A DNA stretch of 64,000 nt, from the NCBI GenBank assembly GCA_024235895.1, contig JACKLM010000004.1, forward strand, positions 664,053-728,052, given 5' to 3'. The position numbers and the translations under genes were made by a program. The notes below the pieces were generated by a model that had not been told where the DNA came from, searched no databases, and was given only the letters and a program-made list of their open reading frames with translations. Of this stretch, positions 20,708-31,433 are shown piece after piece. Source of the stretch: Burkholderiaceae bacterium. GTDB lineage: Bacteria > Pseudomonadota > Gammaproteobacteria > Burkholderiales > Burkholderiaceae_C. Position 1 is the stretch's first letter, and every line of letters starts with the position of its first letter.

Positions 20708-21637
20708 ATGAGCGACGACGCCGACCGCCCCGAACCCCCAGCCGCGCGCTGCGGCCTGGTGGCGATCGTCGGCCGCCCCAACGTCGGCAAGTCGACCCTG
20801 CTCAACGCGCTCGTCGGGCAGAAGATCAGCATCACCTCGCGCAAGGCGCAGACCACGCGCCACCGCATCACCGGCGTGCGCACGCGCGCGGCAGCGCAGT
20901 TCGTGTTCGTCGACACCCCCGGCTTCCAGACCCGCCACGCCTCGGCACTGTCGCGCACGCTCAACCGCACCGTGCGCGCGTCGGTCGCCGATGTCGACGT
21001 GCTGCTGTTCGTCGTCGAGGCCGGGCGCTTCGGGCTGGCCGACGCCAAGGTGCTCGCGCTGCTGCCGCCCGGCAAGCCGGTGATCCTGGTGGCCAACAAG
21101 CTCGACGCCGTGCACCGCCGCGCCGAGCTGCTGCCGTGGCTCCAGGACATGCAGCAGCGTCACCCGTTCGCCGAGTACGTGCCGCTGTCGGCGAAGAAAC
21201 CGGCCGACGCCGAGCGGCTGCTCGCGATCGTCGAGCCCTACCTGCCGGCGCAGCCCTGGCTGTACGACGAGGACGCGCTGACCGACCGCAGCGACCGTTT
21301 CCTCGCCGGCGAGATCGTGCGCGAGAAGCTGTTTCGCCTCACCGGCGACGAGCTGCCCTACAGCTCGACCGTCGTCGTCGACCGCTACGACGAGGAGGGC
21401 GACGCCGGCGCGCCGGGGCGGCGCGTGTCGATCGGCGCGACCATCGTCGTCGAGCGCGACGCGCACAAGGGCATGGTCATCGGCGAGGGCGGCGAGCGGC
21501 TCAAGCGCATCGGCACCGAGGCGCGGCTGGAGCTGCAGCGGCTGCTGCAGGCGCGCGTGCAGCTCGAGCTGTGGGTGCGCGTGCGATCGGGCTGGGCCGA
21601 CGACGAAGCCCAGCTGCGCAGCTTCGGCTACGAGTAG
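20708..21637 (+). CDS. era: GTPase Era
   Basis: Era is a GTPase that binds the 3' end of 16S rRNA during 30S maturation. This 309-residue protein has the P-loop GRPNVGKST near residue 22, DTPGFQTRHASALSRTLNR, NKLD near 132, and a C-terminal KH domain with GEGGERLKRIG near 260. An Asp/Glu/Pro-rich lead of about 15 residues precedes the G domain. It lies 21 nt after rnc and 16 nt before recO. Confidence 0.97.
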   Translation: MSDDADRPEPPAARCGLVAIVGRPNVGKSTLLNALVGQKISITSRKAQTTRHRITGVRTRAAAQFVFVDTPGFQTRHASALSRTLNRTVRASVADVDVLLFVVEAGRFGLADAKVLALLPPGKPVILVANKLDAVHRRAELLPWLQDMQQRHPFAEYVPLSAKKPADAERLLAIVEPYLPAQPWLYDEDALTDRSDRFLAGEIVREKLFRLTGDELPYSSTVVVDRYDEEGDAGAPGRRVSIGATIVVERDAHKGMVIGEGGERLKRIGTEARLELQRLLQARVQLELWVRVRSGWADDEAQLRSFGYE

Positions 21638-21653
21638 CGCGCGCCGCCACGCG

Positions 21654-22525
21654 ATGACGCGCCGCGCCCCGGCCACGCCGCTGGCCGCCTACGTGCTGCA
21701 CCGCTGGGACTGGAGCGAGTCCAGCCTGATCGTCGACCTGTTCACGCGCGAGCGCGGCCGCGTGGCCGCCGCCGCCAAGGGGGCCAAGCGGCCGACCTCG
21801 CAGCTTCGCCCGGTGCTGCTGCCGTTCCAGCGCCTGCACGCCGTGCTCGGGCGCACCCCCGAGGGCGAGTCCGACCTGCACGTGCTGCGCAGCGCCGACT
21901 GGGCGCCGGCGGTGGCCGACGCGGTCGCGCCGGTGCCGCCGCTGGCCGGACCGGCGCTGCTGCGCGGCTTCTACCTCAACGAGCTGCTGCTGGCGCTGCT
22001 GGCGCGCCAGGACCCGCATCCGGGGCTGTTCGACGCCTATGCACGGACGCTGGCGACGCTGGCGCTGCCGCACGGCGCGGGCGACGGCGGGCCCGGCGCC
22101 GCGGCGTTGCGCGCGTTCGAGCTCGTGCTGCTGCGCGAGACCGGCGTGCTGCCGGACCTGGCGACCCAGACGCTGACGCGCGCGCCGCTCGCGGCCGACG
22201 CGTGCTACGCGCTGCATCCGGAGGCCGGCGTCGTCGAGGCGCCCGCTGGCGCCGCCGCGGCGCTGACCGGGGCGCTGCTGACCGCGCTGGAGTCGGCGCT
22301 GGCCGCGCGCGAGCTGGCCGCGCTGCAGCAGGCCTGCGCGCGCGCGCCGCAGCCGCTGCGCACGCAGTTGCGCGCGCTGCTTCACTATCATCTCGGCTCG
22401 CGCCCGCTGCGAACGCGTCAGGTCATGGTCGAGCTGCAACGGCTGCTGCCGGGGACGGCGCGCCCCGCGCGGCCGACGCGCGAGGACGCCGCCGCCCTCC
22501 CGCCGGCGGCCCCCGAAAGGCCCCG

Positions 22526-22529
<4 letters not shown>
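21654..22529 (+). CDS. recO: DNA repair protein RecO
   Basis: RecO works with RecR to load RecA on gapped DNA coated with single-strand-binding protein. This 291-residue protein opens with AAYVLHRWDWSESSLIVDLFTRERGRV, the OB-fold typical of RecO. The FYLNELLLALLARQDPHPGLFDAYARTL helical block follows near residue 105. The C-terminal 30 residues are Pro/Arg/Ala-rich and poorly conserved. The stop overlaps the pdxJ start by 4 nt. Confidence 0.92.
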
Positions 22530-23299
<770 letters not shown>

Positions 23300-23360
23300 G
23301 GCGGCGCCGCGTGCGCCCGGCCCCGACGAGCGTTCCCGCGCGCGACGCGACCCGGCCGCG

Positions 23361-23762
23361 ATGATCTTCGGCATCGGCACCGACCTGTGCGACGTGCGCC
23401 GCGTCGAGGCCACGCTCGCGCGCCGCGGCGATCGCTTCGCCGAGAAGGTGCTCGGCCCCGACGAGCTGCGCGTCTTCCACGCCCGGCGTGCGCGCGCCGA
23501 AGCGCGCGGGCTGCGCTTCCTGGCCACGCGCTTCTCGGCCAAGGAGGCGTTCTCGAAGGCGATCGGCCTCGGGCTGCGGATGCCGATGACCTGGCGCGCG
23601 TGCGAGATCCTCAATCACGCCAGCGGCCAGCCCTACGTGCGCCTGCACGGCGCGCTGGCCGCGTGGTTCGAAGCCCGCGCGCTGCGCGCGCACGTCAGCG
23701 TCAGCGACGAGAGCGACTATGCGTCCAGCATCGTCGTCGTCGAAGTCCGCGGCACCCCATGA
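23361..23762 (+). CDS. acpS: Holo-ACP synthase
   Basis: AcpS transfers 4'-phosphopantetheine from CoA to the serine of acyl carrier protein (acpP at 10332). This 133-residue trimeric enzyme has the magnesium-binding IGTDLCDVRRVEA at the start and FSAKEAFSKAIGLG near residue 62, both diagnostic. Its length is normal. nagZ follows after 55 nt. Confidence 0.95.
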   Translation: MIFGIGTDLCDVRRVEATLARRGDRFAEKVLGPDELRVFHARRARAEARGLRFLATRFSAKEAFSKAIGLGLRMPMTWRACEILNHASGQPYVRLHGALAAWFEARALRAHVSVSDESDYASSIVVVEVRGTP

Positions 23763-23817
23763 GGGTGCCGGCCCGCCCGCAAGCGCCCATCCCCTCACGT
23801 CGCCCGAAGGATTGCCC

Positions 23818-24948
23818 GTGAACCACCACCCCGTCGTCCTCGACATCGCCGGGACCGCGCTGAACGCCGACGACCGCCGCCGCCTCGCGCACCCGCTGGT
23901 CGGCGGGCTGATCCTGTTCGCGCGCAACTACACCGACCGCGCGCAGCTCACCGCGCTGTGCGCCGACATCAAGGCGCTGCGCGAGGACCTGCTGATCTGC
24001 GTCGACCACGAGGGCGGGCGCGTGCAGCGATTCCGCAGCGACGGCTTCACCGCACTGCCGCCGATGCGCGAGCTCGGGCGCCTCTGGGGCGACGACGGGC
24101 GAGGCGGCGAGGGCAGCGGGGCGATGCGCGCCCTCGAGGCCGCGCGCGCCGCCGGATTCGTGATCGGCGCCGAACTGCGCGCCTGCGGCGTCGACCTCAG
24201 CTTCACGCCGGTGCTCGACCTGGACCACGGTCCCTCGGGCATCATCGGCGACCGCGCCTTGCACCGCGACCCGCGCGTCGTCGCGCTGCTGGCCGGCGCG
24301 CTGATGCACGGGCTGCTGCGCGCCGGCATGGCCCACTGCGGCAAGCATTTCCCCGGCCACGGCTTCGTCGCCGCCGACAGCCACGTCGCGGTGCCGGTCG
24401 ACCGGCGGTCGTTGCGGGCGATCCTGGCCGACGATGCGCGGCCCTACGAGTGGCTGGCGACGACGCTGGCCAGCGTGATGCCGGCGCATGTCGTCTACCC
24501 GCGGGTCGACGCGCTGCCGGCGGGGTTCTCGCGCCGCTGGCTGCAGGACATCCTGCGCGGGCGTCTGGGCTTCACCGGCGCCGTCTTCAGCGACGACCTG
24601 AGCATGGAGGGCGCGCGCCACCTTCCCGGTCGCGACGCCGAGCTGAGCTATGCCGAGGCCGCCGCGCTGGCGCTGGAGGCCGGCTGCGACCTGGTGCTGC
24701 TGTGCAACCAGAGTGTGGACGGCGGCCGCGCCGTCGACGAGCTGCTCGACGGCCTGCAGGCCGAGGCCGCGCGCGGCCGCTGGCAACCCGACCCGGCCGC
24801 CGAGCCGCGCCGCCTCGCGCTGCTGCCCGCGTCGCCGCCGCTGCCCTGGGACGAGCTGATGCTCGACCCGGGCTACCGGCACGCGCTGGACCTCGTGGTG
24901 GGGTCCTCCGTTCCGCATCGTGGAGTCGGGGACCCGGCCCCCTCATGA
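23818..24948 (+). CDS. nagZ: Beta-N-acetylhexosaminidase NagZ
   Basis: NagZ removes GlcNAc from anhydromuropeptides during cytoplasmic cell-wall recycling. This 376-residue family-3 glycosidase starts at a GTG. LIFARNY, CVDHEGGRVQRF, the catalytic-loop His in GKHFPGHGFVAADSH near residue 182, and the nucleophile Asp in FSDDLSMEG near 260 are all present. It contains a Gly-rich insert around residues 90-100. The last 6 nt overlap the end of the convergent acyltransferase gene. Confidence 0.95.
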   Translation: MNHHPVVLDIAGTALNADDRRRLAHPLVGGLILFARNYTDRAQLTALCADIKALREDLLICVDHEGGRVQRFRSDGFTALPPMRELGRLWGDDGRGGEGSGAMRALEAARAAGFVIGAELRACGVDLSFTPVLDLDHGPSGIIGDRALHRDPRVVALLAGALMHGLLRAGMAHCGKHFPGHGFVAADSHVAVPVDRRSLRAILADDARPYEWLATTLASVMPAHVVYPRVDALPAGFSRRWLQDILRGRLGFTGAVFSDDLSMEGARHLPGRDAELSYAEAAALALEAGCDLVLLCNQSVDGGRAVDELLDGLQAEAARGRWQPDPAAEPRRLALLPASPPLPWDELMLDPGYRHALDLVVGSSVPHRGVGDPAPS

Positions 24949-26001
24949 CTCGACGCGCGCTGCCAGGATCCGCCCGCGACGACGCAACGGCGCCTCGACC
25001 GTGCGATGCAGCAGCAGCGCGAGCGCCACGACCATGACGAAGGCGGCGCCGAGCTGCACGATCACCGGCAGCCCGGGCAGCAGTCGCAGCGCCGACTTCA
25101 GGGTCCACTCGTGGAACAGGTACATGCCGTAGCTGATCGACCCCATCCCCAGCGCGACGCGTGTCGCCCGCGGTCCCATGCGCCTGGGCGACGCCACGCA
25201 GGCGCCGAACAGGAGCGCCCAGCCCACGCCGCTGGCCAGGTTGAACAGCCCGAAGGGCCGCGCCGTCAGCGCGCCGTCCGCCGCCATCGGGTACAGCGCA
25301 CCGAGCGCCACGAGCATCCCCAGCCCGGTCGCCAGCGCCGCCGCCCTTGCGCCCGCGGACCGCTGCAGCCATGGACGGACGCGGTGCACCAGGATGCCGA
25401 ACCAGAATTGCGCCAGCAGCGCCGGCAGCTGGGCCTGCCAGACGACCCATGACTCGCTGCGGGGGTCGTACCGGGTCGCGAAGACGACGACGAAGCCCAG
25501 CAGCGCCAGCGCGCCGACGAGCACGATCCTGCGGCCAGGCTGCGGTTGCCGCGGTGCGGCTGCCGGCATCGCCAGCGCGACCGCCACCAGCGCATAGAAG
25601 GCGACCTCGACCGGCAGCGTCCAGTAGATCTGGCTGAAGAAGCCCACCTCCTGCAGCCCGTGGATCGGCAAGGCCTGCGCGAAGACCAGGTGCAGGACGG
25701 CGGCCTGGACGATCCCCTCGCGCTCACCCCAGTCCTTCGCGACCGCGACCGCGAGCGACAGCATGTACAGCGGGTACAGCCGGAACACGCGCCGGATCGC
25801 GAAGCCGCCGACATGCTGGCGCTGCTCCCCGAGCAGGTGGGGCGCGAAGAGGTAGCCGGTGATGACGAAGAACAGGTCGACGCCGTTGTGCAGCGCGTGC
25901 AGCCAGCCGCCCGTCAGCGTGCCGTCCGTGAGGTAGCTGTAGTGGTGCAGCAGCACGGCGAGCGCGGCCGCACCCCTGAACGCCTCGATGACGGGATTCA
26001 C
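24943..26001 (-). CDS. Acyltransferase-3 family membrane protein
   Basis: This 352-residue integral membrane O-acyltransferase of the OafA/NodX type has about ten hydrophobic segments. The N-terminal IEAFRGAAALAVLLHHY holds the family's R and H positions, and FFVITGYLFAPHLL and RRVFRLYPLYMLSL follow. Such enzymes acylate surface polysaccharides or other membrane substrates. It starts with GTG at 26001, 115 nt after the rne stop on the same strand, and converges on nagZ. The substrate is unknown. The polysaccharide clusters at both ends of the window make glycan acetylation plausible. Confidence 0.85.
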   Translation of the reverse strand: MNPVIEAFRGAAALAVLLHHYSYLTDGTLTGGWLHALHNGVDLFFVITGYLFAPHLLGEQRQHVGGFAIRRVFRLYPLYMLSLAVAVAKDWGEREGIVQAAVLHLVFAQALPIHGLQEVGFFSQIYWTLPVEVAFYALVAVALAMPAAAPRQPQPGRRIVLVGALALLGFVVVFATRYDPRSESWVVWQAQLPALLAQFWFGILVHRVRPWLQRSAGARAAALATGLGMLVALGALYPMAADGALTARPFGLFNLASGVGWALLFGACVASPRRMGPRATRVALGMGSISYGMYLFHEWTLKSALRLLPGLPVIVQLGAAFVMVVALALLLHRTVEAPLRRRGRILAARVES

Positions 26002-26116
26002 GGCGGGATCGGGTCACCGTGGCGGTCGCGTCCCCGGCCGACCGCCCCCGGTCCGGCCTGCAGCAGCGTCGTGCGCGGGACGCCGCCACCGGCCCCTGCC
26101 GGCCCCGGTGGATCGC

Positions 26117-29100
26117 TCAGCTCGCGGAAGCGCCGGCACCTGCCTGCTCGAACGGCAGCTTCATCTGCGACAGGTCGCGCCTCGTCTCGACGAGGACCAG
26201 CGGGCCCGCGTCGACGACGACGAGGGGACGCGGCTCGCGCGGGACCCGGATCGGCGGCGGCTCGGCCGCGATCGCCGCCTGCGCCGCGCGCACCTTGTCG
26301 GCGTCGGACTCGATCCACTGCAGACCGGCACCGGCCGCCACCGCGTGCAGCGTGTCGGTCGGCAGCGCATAGGGCTGCGCCGCAACCGCCGGCCCGGGCG
26401 CCGCCGCCATCGCGGCCGGCTGGACCGCCGGGCCGGCCTGGGCGGCCGGCGGGTGCGCGGCAACCGCGGTCGCCGACGCGACGTCGCCGACCGTTTCGAC
26501 GGCCGGCTCGGCCGCCGCCTCGACCGAGGTTTCGGCGGCGACGACCTCGCGTGCCCGCGTGGCCCGGGTCTCGTCGGCCTGTGCCGCGTCGGCTCCGGCC
26601 TCGTCCTCGGCCGCCGCACCGCCTTCACGCGGCTCGCGCCGCGTCCGGTCGCGCCCACCGCGCCCACGGCGTCGGCCCCGGCCGCCATCACGTGACCCGG
26701 CGGCACCGGGCTCTGCCTCGTCGGCCGTCGTCGGGTCGGCGGCGTCCGCCGTCTGCGCGGAGGCGGCCAGCTCGCCCGGCACGGTATCCGCGAAGGCACG
26801 CGTATCGGCGTCGCCGGCCGCCACGTCGGCCGCGGGCATCGCGCCGTCGTCGAAGGCGTCCGCCGTCGCCAGCGCCCCGGCGCCGGTCTGCTCGGCTCCC
26901 GACCCGGCTCCCGATTCGGGGCGCGCGCCGCGGTCGCTGCGGCCGCGGCCGCCACGGCGGCGGCGCTTGCGGGCTTCGCTCTCGGCCGCCGTCTCGGCGG
27001 CGCCCTCGCTGTCGGTGACGCCGGCGCCTGGCGCCGCGGTCGCCTGCACCGTGGCAGTTCGGCACCGGCCGCGGCCTCGGCGCCCGGTCGGCCGCCACGT
27101 CCTCCACGGCGTCCGTTGCGGCCGCCTTCGGCGCGTGACGTCGCTTCGCGGTCCACCTCGCGCCCGGCATCGCGTGCGGCATCGCGCCCCGCGTCCCCGT
27201 CGCGGCGGCCTTCGGCGCCGGCCTCGCGCGCCTCGCCGCCCTGTCGGTTGCGCCCGCCGCGGCGGCGTCCGCGATCGCCGCGCGCTTCGGCGCGACCGGC
27301 CTCGGTCGCGCCGGCGGTGACCGGCGCCGGTCCCGCGGCGGCTGCCGCGACCAGCGTCCTGGCCACCGGCGCGCTGTCGCCCCCGCCGAACAGCCTGCGC
27401 ACCCAGGCGAAGAAGCCGCCGCCAGCCTCGCGCGCCACTGGCGGCCGCGCTTCGGCCGGCGCGATCGGCGCCGCCGTCGCCGCCGGGGCCGGCTCGGGCC
27501 TGGGCGCGGGCGCGGCGACCGGTGCCGGCTGGTCCGGCAGCACCCCCTTGATGACGGGCTGCTGCTTCGCCTTGGGCTTCTCGCCGGCATCGCCGCGGCG
27601 CGTGATGCCGACCTCGTCGTCGGCCTCCTCGATCATCGTGTAGCTGGCGCGGTAGCTGTCCAGCCGCGGGTCGTCGTGGCGCAGCCGCTCGAGCTTGTAG
27701 TTCGGCGTGTCCAGGTGCGGGTTGGGGATCAGCAGCACCGTCACGCGCTGCTTGAGCTCGATCTTGGTGATCTCGGTGCGTTTCTCGTTGAGCAGGAAGC
27801 TCGTCACCTCCACCGGCACCTGCACGTGCACGGCGGCGGTGTTCTCCTTCATCGACTCCTCCTGCACCATGCGCAGGATCTGCAGCGCCGAGCTCTCGGT
27901 GTCACGGATGTGGCCGGTGCCGTTGCAGCGCGGGCAGGTGATGTGGCTGCCCTCGGACAGCGCCGGGCGCAGCCGCTGGCGGCTCAGCTCGAGCAGGCCG
28001 AACTTGGAGATGCTGCTGAACTGCACCCGCGCGCGGTCCTGGCGCAACGCGTCGCGCAGCCGCTGCTCGACCTCGCGCCGGTTCTTGCTCTCGTCCATGT
28101 CGATGAAGTCGACGACGATCAGCCCGCCCAGGTCGCGCAGCCGCATCTGGCGCGCGATCTCGTCGGCGGCCTCGAGGTTGGTGCGGGTCGCGGTCTCCTC
28201 GATGTCGCCGCCGCGCGTGGCGCGCGCGGAGTTGACGTCCACCGAGACCAGCGCCTCGGTGTGGTCGATCACGATCGCGCCGCCGCTGGGCAGGTTGACG
28301 GTGCGGCTGAACGCGGTCTCGATCTGGTGCTCGATCTGGAAGCGGCTGAACAGCGGCGCGTCGTCGCGGTAGCGCTTCACGCGATGCGCGTTGTCCGGCA
28401 TCACGTGGTTCATGAACTGCTGCGCCTGGTCGAAGATGTCGTCGGTGTCGATCAGGATCTCGCCGATGTCGGCGGTGAAGTAGTCGCGGATCGCGCGGAT
28501 CACCAGGCTCGACTCCTGGTAGATCAGGAACGCCCCCTTGCCCGCCTTGGCCGCGCCGTCGATCGCGTCCCAGAGCTTGAGCATGTAGTTGAGGTCCCAC
28601 TGCAGCTCGGCCGCCGAGCGGCCGATGCCGGCGGTGCGCGCGATCAGGCTCATCCCCTTCGGGTAGTCGAGCTGGTCCATCGCCTCCTTGAGTTCCTCGC
28701 GGTCCTCGCCCTCGATGCGCCGGCTGACGCCGCCGCCGCGCGGGTTGTTCGGCATCAGCACGAGGTAGCGGCCGGCCAGGCTGACGAAGGTCGTCAGCGC
28801 CGCGCCCTTGTTGCCGCGCTCCTCCTTCTCGACCTGCACCAGCAGGCTGTCGCCTTCCTTGACGGCGTCGGCGATCCTGGCGTTCTTGGCATCCACGCCC
28901 TCGCGGAAGTAGACGCGCGAGATCTCCTTGAACGGCAGGAAGCCGTGCCGGTCCTCGCCGTACTCGACGAAACAGGCCTCGAGGCTGGGCTCCACGCGGG
29001 TGATGACCGCCTTGTAGATATTGCCCTTGCGCTGCTCGCGCCCCTCGATCTCGGTCTCGAAGTCGAGCAGCTTCTGGCCGTCGACGATCGCCAGCCGCCG

Positions 29101-29139
29101 CTCCTCGGGCTGCGTGGCGTTGATCAGCATTCTCTTCAT
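26117..29139 (-). CDS. rne: Ribonuclease E, reading frame broken in the C-terminal tail
   Basis: RNase E starts most mRNA decay and processes tRNA and rRNA. The catalytic half is intact: MKRMLINATQPEERRLAIV, an S1 domain, VDVNSARATRGGDIEETA, the DNase-like Asp region and the zinc-link CPRCNGTG near residue 410. The tail is an Arg/Gly/Ala-rich scaffold. Near 27050 the frame breaks. The first frame runs on as implausible Arg/Pro-rich sequence to 26161. The conserved family terminus (LQWIESDADKV, then VVVDAGPLVLVETRR) lies in another frame, which ends at 26117. One missing base around 27045-27060 explains it. I give the span of the repaired gene, about 1006 residues. Confidence 0.85.
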
Positions 29140-29642
29140 CGGGTCTCCTGCGGCGCAGGGGCCGGCGCATCGCGCCGGCGTGCGCGTCATCGATCGCACC
29201 GATGCACGAGGACTGCCGCGAGAACCGTCTGGCGAAATGCCCTGGACTGCGAGCCTGCGGCACCCCGGCGGGGTGCTCGTTTTCAGCAGGCGTGCAGCGT
29301 TGGCGCGTGCGTGCCGGGGCTCTGGCGCGCCCGGCCGGACGCCGCGCGCACGGCGGCCGGCCCGGCGGATCGTGTCCGGGGCTGGCCGAGGCGGGGGGCG
29401 GGGGGCGGCATGGCGCGTGGGGCGCTGGAGGCGACGCGGGATCCAGCGCGACCCAGGCGCGCGAGCGCGCCACGACCGTCTGGCTCCCTGGATTTTCGGT
29501 GCGGCGCGCCGGGTTGCCGCGTCGGGCGACCGGGCGTGCGCGCGGGTTCTTCGTCAGTTCTCTGCCAGCCCGCGCCGCGCGCCGCCACCCCGCTGAGGCG
29601 GGGCGGCCCACGCGGCCGGCGCGGGATGTTGCATCACCAAGT

Positions 29643-29662
29643 CAGGCGCCATGCGGCGCCTG
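29643..29662. repeat. Perfect 8-bp hairpin in the rne/rluC gap
   Basis: CAGGCGCC and GGCGCCTG flank a 4-nt loop ATGC. There is no T run on either side, so a terminator is unlikely. It could be a protein-binding palindrome or an RNA element upstream of rluC. Confidence 0.35.
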
Positions 29663-29691
29663 CGCTGCCACGCCGGGCGGACGTGCCCGGG

Positions 29692-29697
29692 TAAACT
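29692..29697 (+). promoter_or_regulatory. Possible -10 box for rluC
   Basis: TAAACT lies 30 nt before the GTG chosen for rluC. The same hexamer precedes argJ (44035) and occurs just before secA (36254), which hints at a common local -10 form. No clear -35 box is visible. Confidence 0.3.
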
Positions 29698-29726
29698 CCG
29701 GCAAATCAAGCACTTGCCGCACGAAC

Positions 29727-30713
29727 GTGGAGCCGCGGATTATACGGGCGAAATCGCCGGCCGCGGCCCCTGCCGCCGCCCCCGCGGTCCAGGTCTGGCC
29801 GGTCGACGCCGAGGCCGACGGCCAGCGGCTGGACAACTGGCTGCTGCGTCGCCTCAAGGGCGTGCCCAAGTCGCTCGTCTACCGCGTCATCCGCAGCGGC
29901 GAGGTCCGCGTCAACCAGGGCCGCGCGCGCGCCGACACCCGGCTGGCTGCGGGCGACCGCGTGCGCGTCCCTCCGCTGCGGCTGGCCGAGCGCGCGCCGT
30001 CTGCCGCACCGCCGCGCGAGTTCGCGGTGCTGCTGGAGGACGACCAGCTGCTGGCGGTCGACAAGCCTGCCGGCACCGCGGTGCACGGCGGCAGCGGGGT
30101 CAGCTTCGGCGTCATCGAGCAGCTGCGCCGTGCGCGGCCCGAGGCGCGCTTCCTCGAGCTCGTGCACCGGCTCGACAAGGAGACCTCGGGCATCCTGCTG
30201 CTGGCCAAGAAGCGCAGCGCGCTGCTCGCGCTGCAGGCGCAGTTCCGCCAGCGCGAGACGACCAAGGTCTACGCCGCGCTGGTCGCCGGCGACTGGCCGG
30301 CGCGGCTGAAGGTGATCGACCTGCCGCTGCTCAGGACCACCGACACGGCCGGCGAGCGGCACGTGCGGGTCAGCGCGCAGGAGGTCGACGCCGCGCGGCG
30401 CTCGATCACGCTGGTGCGCGTCGTGCGCCGCATCCGGCTGCTGGGCCTGCCCTTCAGCCTGCTGGACGTGACGATCAAGACCGGCCGCACGCACCAGATC
30501 CGCGTCCACCTGGCGCACCACGGGCACCCGATCGCCGGCGACCCGAAGTACGGCGACTTCGCGCTCAACCGCCGGCTCGCGCGCGAAGCCGGCTTCGGCC
30601 GCATGTTCCTGCACGCCCGGGCGCTGGCGCTGGCCCACCCGGCCGATGGCCGACGCATCGAGCTGGAGTCCGCATTGCCGGCAGAATGCCAGGCTCTGCT
30701 GGACGCGCCATGA
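29727..30713 (+). CDS. rluC: 23S rRNA pseudouridine synthase RluC
   Basis: RluC makes pseudouridines at 955, 2504 and 2580 of 23S rRNA. This 328-residue protein has an S4 RNA-binding domain (LDNWLLRRLKGVPKSLVYR onward) and the catalytic Asp in LVHRLDKETSGILLLAK near residue 150. TGRTHQIRVHLAHHGHPI and GDPKYGDF follow. The GTG at 29727 is the only reasonable start after the last upstream signals, but it has no clear Shine-Dalgarno, so the true start could differ by a few codons. It diverges from rne, a conserved pairing, and overlaps the next gene by 4 nt. Confidence 0.92.
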   Translation: MEPRIIRAKSPAAAPAAAPAVQVWPVDAEADGQRLDNWLLRRLKGVPKSLVYRVIRSGEVRVNQGRARADTRLAAGDRVRVPPLRLAERAPSAAPPREFAVLLEDDQLLAVDKPAGTAVHGGSGVSFGVIEQLRRARPEARFLELVHRLDKETSGILLLAKKRSALLALQAQFRQRETTKVYAALVAGDWPARLKVIDLPLLRTTDTAGERHVRVSAQEVDAARRSITLVRVVRRIRLLGLPFSLLDVTIKTGRTHQIRVHLAHHGHPIAGDPKYGDFALNRRLAREAGFGRMFLHARALALAHPADGRRIELESALPAECQALLDAP

Positions 30714-31372
30714 CCGACCGCCGCCGCTTCGACCTCATCGTCTTCGACTGGGACGGGACGCTGTTCGACTCCACCGCGCTGATCGTGCAGTGCATCCAGG
30801 CCGCGTGCCGCGACGTCGGGGCGCCCGAGCCCGACGCCGGGCGTGCGGCCTACGTGATCGGGCTGGGGTTGCACGACGCCCTGCAGCACGCCGCACCCGG
30901 CCTGCCGACGGACCGCTACCCCGAGCTCGGCCGGCGCTACCGGCAGCACTATTTCGCGCGCCAGCACGAGCTGGTGCTGTTCGACGGCACGCTCGAGATG
31001 CTCGCGGCGCTGAAGGCGCGCCAGCACTGGCTTGCGGTGGCCACCGGCAAGAGCCGGCCCGGGCTGGACGAGGCGCTGCGCCACGCCAGCCTGCACGAGG
31101 TCTTCGACGCCACGCGCACCGCCGACGAGACCGCGAGCAAGCCCGACCCGCGCATGCTGCGGGAGCTGATGGCCGAGCTCGGCGTCGATGCCGGGCGCAC
31201 GCTGATGATCGGCGACACCACGCACGACCTGCAGCTCGCCGCCAACGCCGGCACCGCGAGCGTGGCCGTGGCCTACGGCGCGCACGAGCCCGACGGCTTC
31301 GCCGCCTACGCGCCGCTGGCGATCGCGCACTCGACGCGCGAGCTGCACGGCTGGCTGCTGGAGCACGCGTGA
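30710..31372 (+). CDS. HAD-family phosphatase, Gph-like
   Basis: This 220-residue haloacid-dehalogenase hydrolase has the nucleophile Asp in VFDWDGTLFDS, the Thr/Ser motif in AVATGKSRPGL, the Lys in SKPDPRM, and the acidic pair in MIGDTTHDLQLA. A helical cap lies between motifs 1 and 2. It resembles phosphoglycolate phosphatase and pyrophosphatase PpaX-type enzymes, and the substrate is not certain. The start overlaps the rluC stop (ATGA). The rluC-HAD pair is common in this order. Confidence 0.88.
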   Translation: MTDRRRFDLIVFDWDGTLFDSTALIVQCIQAACRDVGAPEPDAGRAAYVIGLGLHDALQHAAPGLPTDRYPELGRRYRQHYFARQHELVLFDGTLEMLAALKARQHWLAVATGKSRPGLDEALRHASLHEVFDATRTADETASKPDPRMLRELMAELGVDAGRTLMIGDTTHDLQLAANAGTASVAVAYGAHEPDGFAAYAPLAIAHSTRELHGWLLEHA

Positions 31373-31433
31373 GGCACCCGCCGGGCCACTCACCAGGGCT
31401 GGTCGCGCAGCGCGCGGCGCGGAGGCTCGTCCG

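Larger units (their letters stand above)
29140..29726. other. Divergent rne/rluC intergenic region, 587 bp
   Basis: No protein gene is supported here. On the minus strand it should hold the rne promoter and leader. RNase E commonly autoregulates through a long structured 5' leader, so the length fits. A good ribosome-binding site (AGGAG) precedes the rne ATG. A perfect hairpin lies at 29643-29662 and a -10-like box for rluC at 29692-29697. I could not identify the rne promoter by eye. Confidence 0.5.

Noticed and set aside
26161..27048. First-frame RNase E tail as the genuine C-terminus
   Set aside because: It is Arg/Pro/Ser-rich with no family match, while the alternative frame holds the conserved terminal block.
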